Below, one piece after another: positions 38,756-43,337 of a stretch of 43,337 nucleotides of DNA (position 1 is the first letter of the stretch; every line of letters starts with the position of its first letter). The stretch is from Fidelibacterota bacterium (GTDB taxonomy: Bacteria; Fidelibacterota; Marinisomatia; SCGC-AAA003-L08; D37C17): the NCBI GenBank assembly GCA_002717625.1, contig PBEF01000010.1, forward strand, positions 1 through 43,337, given 5' to 3'. The position numbers were made by a program, and so were the translations under genes. The notes below the pieces were generated by a model. It had not been told where the DNA came from. It worked only from the letters and a program-made list of their open reading frames with translations, and made no database searches.

Positions 38756-39895
38756 TTAATTATTCTCCTGATCTATAAAGTTTTGAAGAATTTTATTATT
38801 TACTTGTCCTTTATTAAGTAATAAAGAACCATTTGTAATTTCATCTTCAAGGTTTAAAGGATTATCATTATTGTAAATATGATTAAAAAGATTAAAAACA
38901 TTTTTAGAATATAATTGACTAGCATCTTGAGCCATTGTGCTTGGAAGGTATGACCTTCCATCAATAATAATGTTGCTATGATTAATTATTTCATCACATT
39001 TTGTTAATTCACAATTTCCTCCATTAATTGCAGCTAAATCTATAATTGCAGATCCTGGTTGCATACTTTCTACCATGCTTTTATCTATAAGTATAGGAGC
39101 AGGTCTTTCAGGTATTAAAGCTGTTGATATAATAATATCCATATCTTTGATTGTTTCTTTAATAAGTTCTGCTTGTTTCTTCTTATAATCTTCAGAAACT
39201 TCCTTAGCATATCCTCCTTCTCCAACACCTTCATTACTATCGCTTTCTACTTCAATAAATTTAGCACCTAAACTTTCTACTTGTTCTTTTACAACTGGTC
39301 TAACATCAAATGCATAAACTTGTGCTCCCATTCTTTTCGCATTTGCAATAGCTGCCAATCCTGCAACTCCAGCACCTAGAATAAGAACTTTTGCGGGCTT
39401 AATAGTCCCAGCAGCTGTCATTAATAAAGGCATATACTTAGATATATGATCTGCGCCTATTATTGTTGCTTTGTACCCTGCAATATTACTTTGTGAACTT
39501 AATGCATCCATGTTTTGTGCAAGTGTTGTCCTTGGAACATGACTCATAGATAGTATTGAAATTTTTTTATTTATATATTGAGGAATATTTTTAATTTCAT
39601 CTTTAATTTGAAAAAAAGATATAAGAGTGGATCCATCTTTTATTTTTTCTAATTCATCATTATCTAATGGGTTTACTTTTAAAATAATATCAGACTTGTT
39701 ATAAATGTCATTATCAGATTCAACAATATTTGCACCTGCATTTTTATAATCAGAATCAGATATAAATGATTTGTTTCCGGCTCCTTTTTCGATAATAACG
39801 GAATGCTCTGCCTTTATTAATTTTTTAATTGTTTCAGGCATAGCAGAAACTCTGGATTCATACTTTTGTTTTTCTTTTAATATTCCTATTATCAT
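38756..39895 (-). CDS. pntAA: NAD(P) transhydrogenase, alpha subunit 1 (NAD-binding)
   Basis: A 379-residue soluble NAD(H)-binding subunit (domain I). It has the AlaDH/PNT N-terminal domain ('GILKEKQKYESRVSAMPET') and the Rossmann domain with 'VLILGAGVAGLAAIANAKRM', 'YAFDVRPVVKEQVESLGA', 'EGVGEGGYAKEVSEDYK' and 'ISTALIPERPAPILI'. It opens the pnt operon. Its promoter should lie in the 79-base gap shared with the divergent esterase gene; no clear consensus was seen there. Confidence 0.95.
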   Translation of the reverse strand: MIIGILKEKQKYESRVSAMPETIKKLIKAEHSVIIEKGAGNKSFISDSDYKNAGANIVESDNDIYNKSDIILKVNPLDNDELEKIKDGSTLISFFQIKDEIKNIPQYINKKISILSMSHVPRTTLAQNMDALSSQSNIAGYKATIIGADHISKYMPLLMTAAGTIKPAKVLILGAGVAGLAAIANAKRMGAQVYAFDVRPVVKEQVESLGAKFIEVESDSNEGVGEGGYAKEVSEDYKKKQAELIKETIKDMDIIISTALIPERPAPILIDKSMVESMQPGSAIIDLAAINGGNCELTKCDEIINHSNIIIDGRSYLPSTMAQDASQLYSKNVFNLFNHIYNNDNPLNLEDEITNGSLLLNKGQVNNKILQNFIDQENN

Positions 39896-39974
39896 TTTTT
39901 AAGAAATTAATTGCTAATACAGCGTTAAATTTACATTAGAAATTTTGTTAATTAAAAAACAATAAATATAAATA

Positions 39975-40586
39975 ATGAATTTAGAATTTTTACAGGTAGG
40001 AAATAATAATTATAATAAGGTTATTGTCTTTATTCATGGATGGAAAGGTAATAAAAATAGTTTTGAATCGTTACCTTCTATTATAAAAATACCTGATTCA
40101 AAATGGTTTTTCCCACAAGCTCCTTATAAAGTTGATAATTTAAATAAAGAATTTTCATGGGCGTTTGAAAAAAATGATGGTACATTTGAAATTGATAAAA
40201 CTGTTGATTATTTTTCAAAATTTTTAAATGAACATATCTTATCATTTATAGATTCTAAAAAAGTTTTTTTTATAGGTTTTTCTCAAGGGGCTACATTGTG
40301 TTATCATCTAATTCTTCAATTACAACATCAATGGGGAGGTGTATTCCCTATTGCTGGATTTAAAAGGAATCGTCAATCTATTTTAACTATTCATGAAAAC
40401 CAAAAAAATACACCTATTATTATAGGTCATGGTTTAAATGATGACGTAATACCTATTTCTTCATCTGAAGAAATTTATAATGATTTGAAAAAAAATAATT
40501 CTAATGTTAGCTTTGAAAGGTTCAATGGAGGGCATAAAATAAGTATTAATTATTTAAAAAAGGTACAGGCAATTATTAATGGATAA
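39975..40586 (+). CDS. Small alpha/beta-hydrolase (phospholipase/carboxylesterase family)
   Basis: A 203-residue cytosolic hydrolase of the Abhydrolase_2 / YpfH type. The N-terminus has 'VIVFIHGWKGNKNSFESLP', the nucleophile elbow is GFSQG ('FFIGFSQGATLCYH'), the acid Asp is in 'GHGLNDDVIPISS', and the His is in 'FNGGHKISINYL'. No signal peptide is present. Its last eight bases overlap the start of the GMC oxidoreductase gene, so the two are coupled. The substrate is unknown; short acyl esters or lysophospholipids are typical for the family. Confidence 0.88.
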   Translation: MNLEFLQVGNNNYNKVIVFIHGWKGNKNSFESLPSIIKIPDSKWFFPQAPYKVDNLNKEFSWAFEKNDGTFEIDKTVDYFSKFLNEHILSFIDSKKVFFIGFSQGATLCYHLILQLQHQWGGVFPIAGFKRNRQSILTIHENQKNTPIIIGHGLNDDVIPISSSEEIYNDLKKNNSNVSFERFNGGHKISINYLKKVQAIING

Positions 40587-42165
40587 AATAGATCAAAATT
40601 ATGATGTTGTTATTATAGGTTCAGGATTTGGAGGTAGCGTATCTGCATTAAGGCTTGCTGAAAAAAAATATAAAGTTTTAGTTATAGAAAAAGGTAAACG
40701 TTATAATAGCTCAGATTTTCCTAAAACAAATTGGAACCTTAGAAAATTTTTATGGTTACCAAAGTTCTTTTTGTACGGAATCCAATGCATTACATTACTT
40801 AAAAATGTTTTTATCTTACATGGTGCAGGTGTTGGAGGAGGGAGTCTTGTATACGCAAATACATTATTAGTTCCACCTGATAAAGCATTTAAAGATAAAA
40901 GGTGGATTGGAGGTCAGTGGAAAGAAAAATTAACTCCATTTTATAAGCAAGCAAAAGAAATGTTAGGCGCAACGCCTGCTCCTTATTTAGGTGAAACGGA
41001 TTATATTTTAAAAGATGCAGCAAATAGAATTAATAAATCTGAATCTTTTTCTCCTGTAGATGTGGGTATTTTTTTTAATAAGTCTAATGATGAAGTTAAA
41101 GATCCTTATTTTCAAGGTAAGGGCCCTAATAGAAATGGTTGTGTTCTATGTGGAGGATGTATGGTTGGCTGTAGGTATAATGCAAAAAATACACTCGATA
41201 AGAATTATTTATATTTGGCTGAAAATTTAGGTGTTCAAATTGCCCCAGAGAAAGAAGTTGTGTCTGTTAAGACAAATAAAGATAATGGTTATATTGTAGA
41301 ATATAAAAATTCTACTGGAATTTTAAAATCCAAAGGTAAAATATATGCAAAAAAGGTTATTTTTTCTGGAGGTGTTATGGGTAGTATAAAATTATTATTT
41401 AAATGTAAAACTGAGGGATATTTATCTAAGATATCAGATTGTTTAGGTGATTATGTGCGTACAAATTCTGAGTCTATATTAGCTGTACGTTCACAATCTA
41501 TTGATAAGAAAAGAGATTTTAATAAAGGAATTGCAATATCAGCTGGATTTACTCCTGATAATAAAACCCATATTGAAACTTGTAGATATGGGAAGGGGCA
41601 AAATAGCATGTCTTTATTAACGACTCATCTTTTTAATACAGATAGAATACCTGGTATTATTAAGTGGTTTTTTGATATTATATTTCATCCGATACGATTT
41701 ATTAGAGATTTTATCCCTTATAAATGGTCATCACAAACTGTGATACTATTGATTATGCAACCTATTAGTAATTATTTAAAGTTTTCTTATGAAAGAAGGT
41801 GGTGGAGATTTGGAGGAAAATCAATAAATAGTTCTTTATCATCAGGAAATCCAATTCCAAGTTCTATACCTATAGGAGAGGAAATTGCCCGAGATATTGC
41901 TAAGGATATAAAAGGGGTCCCAATGTCAAGTTATATGGATACTTTTTTTGGAATACCAACAACAGCTCATATATTAGGTGGAGCAACAATGGGAGATAAT
42001 ATTAATAATGGTGTTGTTGATGATAAATTTGAAATATTTAATTATCCTGGATTATATGTTATTGATGGGTCGGTGGTCCCCTCAAATTTAGGTGTAAATC
42101 CTAGTCTTACAATTACTGCTTTAGCTGAATATGCTATGAGTAAATTCCCTGAAAATGAACAATAA
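40579..42165 (+). CDS. GMC-family FAD oxidoreductase, cholesterol-oxidase-like
   Basis: A 528-residue flavoenzyme. The FAD-binding GxGxxG is 'VIIGSGFGGSVSALRLAEK' (residues 11-29), with 'LHGAGVGGGSLVYANTLL' for the GMC box. The C-terminal 'AHILGGATMGDNI' and 'YPGLYVIDGSVVPSNLGVNP' carry the active-site His/Asn region of the family. The pattern is closest to bacterial cholesterol oxidase/ChoD-like proteins. A cysteine set Cys188-x2-Cys191-x2-Cys194-x3-Cys198 ('CVLCGGCMVGC') is noteworthy. A sterol or other hydrophobic alcohol is a likely substrate, but this is inferred. It is coupled to the esterase upstream. Confidence 0.88.
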   Translation: MDKIDQNYDVVIIGSGFGGSVSALRLAEKKYKVLVIEKGKRYNSSDFPKTNWNLRKFLWLPKFFLYGIQCITLLKNVFILHGAGVGGGSLVYANTLLVPPDKAFKDKRWIGGQWKEKLTPFYKQAKEMLGATPAPYLGETDYILKDAANRINKSESFSPVDVGIFFNKSNDEVKDPYFQGKGPNRNGCVLCGGCMVGCRYNAKNTLDKNYLYLAENLGVQIAPEKEVVSVKTNKDNGYIVEYKNSTGILKSKGKIYAKKVIFSGGVMGSIKLLFKCKTEGYLSKISDCLGDYVRTNSESILAVRSQSIDKKRDFNKGIAISAGFTPDNKTHIETCRYGKGQNSMSLLTTHLFNTDRIPGIIKWFFDIIFHPIRFIRDFIPYKWSSQTVILLIMQPISNYLKFSYERRWWRFGGKSINSSLSSGNPIPSSIPIGEEIARDIAKDIKGVPMSSYMDTFFGIPTTAHILGGATMGDNINNGVVDDKFEIFNYPGLYVIDGSVVPSNLGVNPSLTITALAEYAMSKFPENEQ

Positions 42166-42265
42166 AATAAGGTTTTATTGAGCTTTTATAGATATTTTTT
42201 AACAATTAAATTAATAGCTAAGTAATTGATAATCAACAATTTATAAAAGTTATGTTTATTTTTAC

Positions 42266-42282
42266 TTAAAGTAATACATTAA
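42266..42282. promoter_or_regulatory. Operator-like dyad, copy 3
   Basis: TTAAAGT-AAT-ACATTAA is identical over all 17 bases to copy 1 at 12190-12206, with extended identity (ACTTAAAGTAATACATTAAA). It ends five bases before a TTG that could be the -35 of the next gene. Conservation 30 kb apart in front of another outer-membrane-type gene supports a shared regulator. Confidence 0.6.
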
Positions 42283-42287
42283 ATAGT

Positions 42288-42317
42288 TTGTATCTATTAT
42301 TTAAATATTTGTAATAT
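42288..42317 (+). promoter_or_regulatory. Possible promoter of the outer-membrane protein gene
   Basis: TTGTAT (42288-42293) and TAATAT (42312-42317) are 18 bp apart, just downstream of dyad copy 3. This would start transcription near 42324 and leave a leader of about 187 bases before the ATG at 42511. Confidence 0.4.
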
Positions 42318-42323
42318 TATACA

Positions 42324-42510
42324 GGTATTGGGGCTCATCAAGGCCGATTTATGCTAACTCCTCATCAGAATTAGTTGCGCACAGTCCCCTAAAAAAAACT
42401 ATGGAACTTTTTTGGAACCATAGTCGTTTATAACCTGAATTAAGTTTGTGCTTGTGGTGTCCATAAGTGCAGTTGGTACGAAAGTAAAATAAACAAGGAG
42501 AAAGAAAAAC
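42324..42510 (+). other. Long, possibly structured 5' leader
   Basis: This region belongs to a 345-base stretch (42166-42510) without a recognised gene. Its GC content is visibly higher than the flanking spacer. GGGGCT (42330-42335) can pair with AGTCCCC (42383-42389) around an inner CTAA/TTAG hairpin. A second 7-bp stem is ACTATGG/CCATAGT (42398-42404 with 42418-42424). No T run follows, so it is not an intrinsic terminator. CTCATCA occurs twice (42334-42340, 42361-42367). I do not recognise a known riboswitch class. 42166-42265 holds nothing obvious. Confidence 0.4.
42351..42374 (+). CDS. Possible 7-codon leader peptide
   Basis: ATG at 42351 opens MLTPHQN followed by TAG. AAGG at 42340-42343 sits seven bases upstream as a ribosome site. 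The mini-gene lies inside the GGGG/CCCC closed structure of the leader, so translation could change the fold. Such short frames also arise by chance. Confidence 0.25.
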   Translation: MLTPHQN

Positions 42511-43337
42511 ATGAAAAATGTTAAAGCAATCCTAATAGGTGTAGCGTTATGTGCTACAGTATTTGCCAACGCAAGAATTGAAGCTCTCGGTGGAGATGCT
42601 GGATTCTGGCCTGGCGACAGAGCAAACGCAACTGCTTTCCCTCATACATTAAATGATGGTCAGTGGGTAGAGTTTGGTAACGTTGATGGTGATCCAACTG
42701 GTTCTGTTGATTGGAGTCATGATGGTGCTAATTGGGGTTTTAACTTCGATTCAGCTGGTAATGATGATTGGATGAATATGTCTTGGGCTAAAGATGGTAT
42801 GGGCCTATCAGTAGGTTTTATGTCATCTGCATTTTCTGCAGTTGATGCTAATATAGATGATGATGGTTTATGCCTACCTGATGCAGATGGAGTCTCTACT
42901 TGTGATCCTACTGCTGCTGATTATTTAGCTGACTATGGTAGTGAAGTAACTGGATTTGACTTAGCTTGGGGTAAAGAAATGAGCTTTGGAGAATTGGGTG
43001 TTAGATATACAACATCAACAGCTACTGCTCACCCTGATGATGCTACAGCTGAAGATGTTTCAGTTTCTGATTTAATCGTTAATTGGAGAGGTTCATGTGG
43101 CTTCTGGGTTTTTGATAATGCTAAAGCTATGTTTTGGATGGGTGATGATGATATGGCTTTAACATACGATCTATTTACTCACGTTAAACCAACTGAAGCG
43201 GTTACTGCTCTTGTTGCTATGGGTTTTGAATACAGAACTACAGATGCAGGTGAGGGTACTCAATTATGGTTACCAAATGCTACTGTTGCTGTAGAAGCAG
43301 ATTTAGCAGATTGGGCAACTTTTAGAGGATTCGTTTC
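42511..43337 (+). CDS. Outer-membrane beta-barrel-like protein, 3' end beyond the window
   Basis: The frame is open from the ATG at 42511 to the window end (275 codons and two bases), so the C-terminus is missing. AAGGAG (42495-42500) is well placed. A signal peptide 'MKNVKAILIGVALCATVFAN' is followed by 'ARIEALGGDAGFWPGDRAN', an N-terminus like that of FCB-group outer-membrane proteins. The rest alternates short Gly/Asp/Trp-rich strands ('DWMNMSWAKDGMGLSVGFMS', 'GFDLAWGKEMSFGELGVRY'), as in a porin-like barrel. Codons are richer in C-ending forms (AAC, TTC, GCT preference) than in neighbouring genes, which suggests high expression. It sits behind dyad copy 3 and a long leader. Confidence 0.85.
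   Translation, partial: MKNVKAILIGVALCATVFANARIEALGGDAGFWPGDRANATAFPHTLNDGQWVEFGNVDGDPTGSVDWSHDGANWGFNFDSAGNDDWMNMSWAKDGMGLSVGFMSSAFSAVDANIDDDGLCLPDADGVSTCDPTAADYLADYGSEVTGFDLAWGKEMSFGELGVRYTTSTATAHPDDATAEDVSVSDLIVNWRGSCGFWVFDNAKAMFWMGDDDMALTYDLFTHVKPTEAVTALVAMGFEYRTTDAGEGTQLWLPNATVAVEADLADWATFRGFV

Noticed and set aside
38485-39895. Split alpha subunit of transhydrogenase as a frameshifted pntA
   Set aside because: Separate alpha-1 and alpha-2 genes are a normal three-subunit form, and each has its own start codon.
42161-42179. AATAAAA/TTTTATT inverted repeat after the GMC gene, as a terminator
   Set aside because: The stem contains only A-T pairs and no T tract follows. Such repeats are expected by chance at this base composition.

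Overview
The window is very AT-rich, densely packed bacterial DNA on both strands. Several traits together suggest the FCB group, most likely Candidatus Marinimicrobia (SAR406/Fidelibacterota): secreted enzymes ending in dockerin-like D-x-N-x-D-G modules, a lipoprotein with DCxGxC repeats, a very large C25 (gingipain-like) protein, a Big_5-type lipoprotein and an MXAN_6640-like secreted metallopeptidase. This assignment is inference from sequence style and recognised families; no marker gene was compared. No insertion sequence, phage, CRISPR array or rRNA was seen.

Layout. 1-723: the 3' end of an unidentified gene, a strong terminator and a YqgE/AlgH gene. 725-3465 (-): the tldD-tldE pair. 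3578-11991 (+): a complete oligopeptide ABC importer (binding lipoprotein, two permeases, two ATPases), then an Ig-like lipoprotein and a small nucleotidyltransferase. 12007-12173: tRNA-Asn(GTT) with its own promoter and terminator. 12190-12826: a small outer-membrane barrel-like gene behind two operator-like dyads. 12823-14539 (-): an EamA transporter and a short-chain dehydrogenase. 14638-15984 (+): a DegP/HtrA protease. 15977-25243 (-): a continuous nine-gene run of MMPL transporter, LolA-like protein, MATE pump, dockerin-tagged esterase, a 45-residue protein, MscS channel, Rieske oxygenase and a DUF3524/QTMAN-type glycosyltransferase (eight named products plus the small ORF between esterase and MscS; counting is given in the findings). 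25393-28806 (+): NADP-type glutamate dehydrogenase, a dockerin-tagged metallopeptidase and a lipoprotein with a possible cohesin-like domain. 28792-32472 (-): a SerB-like phosphatase and a receiver/ATP-grasp fusion. 32596-37098 (+): the 1500-residue C25-like protein with a dockerin-like end. 37107-39895 (-): a proton-translocating transhydrogenase with split alpha subunit. 39975-42165 (+): a small esterase overlapping a GMC/cholesterol-oxidase-like flavoprotein. 42266-43337 (+): a third copy of the dyad, a long leader with a possible leader peptide, and the start of an outer-membrane protein cut by the window edge.

How it fits together. The gene set suits a marine heterotroph that degrades and imports peptides: secreted peptidases, an Opp importer with unusually enlarged extracytoplasmic loops, TldD/TldE, HtrA quality control and GDH for ammonia/glutamate exchange. 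The most interesting possibilities are (1) a cohesin/dockerin-like surface assembly carrying two peptidase-like proteins and an esterase, and (2) a bacterial homologue of the queuosine-tRNA mannosyltransferase translationally coupled to a Rieske oxygenase. The shared dyad in front of two outer-membrane protein genes suggests an uncharacterised regulator.
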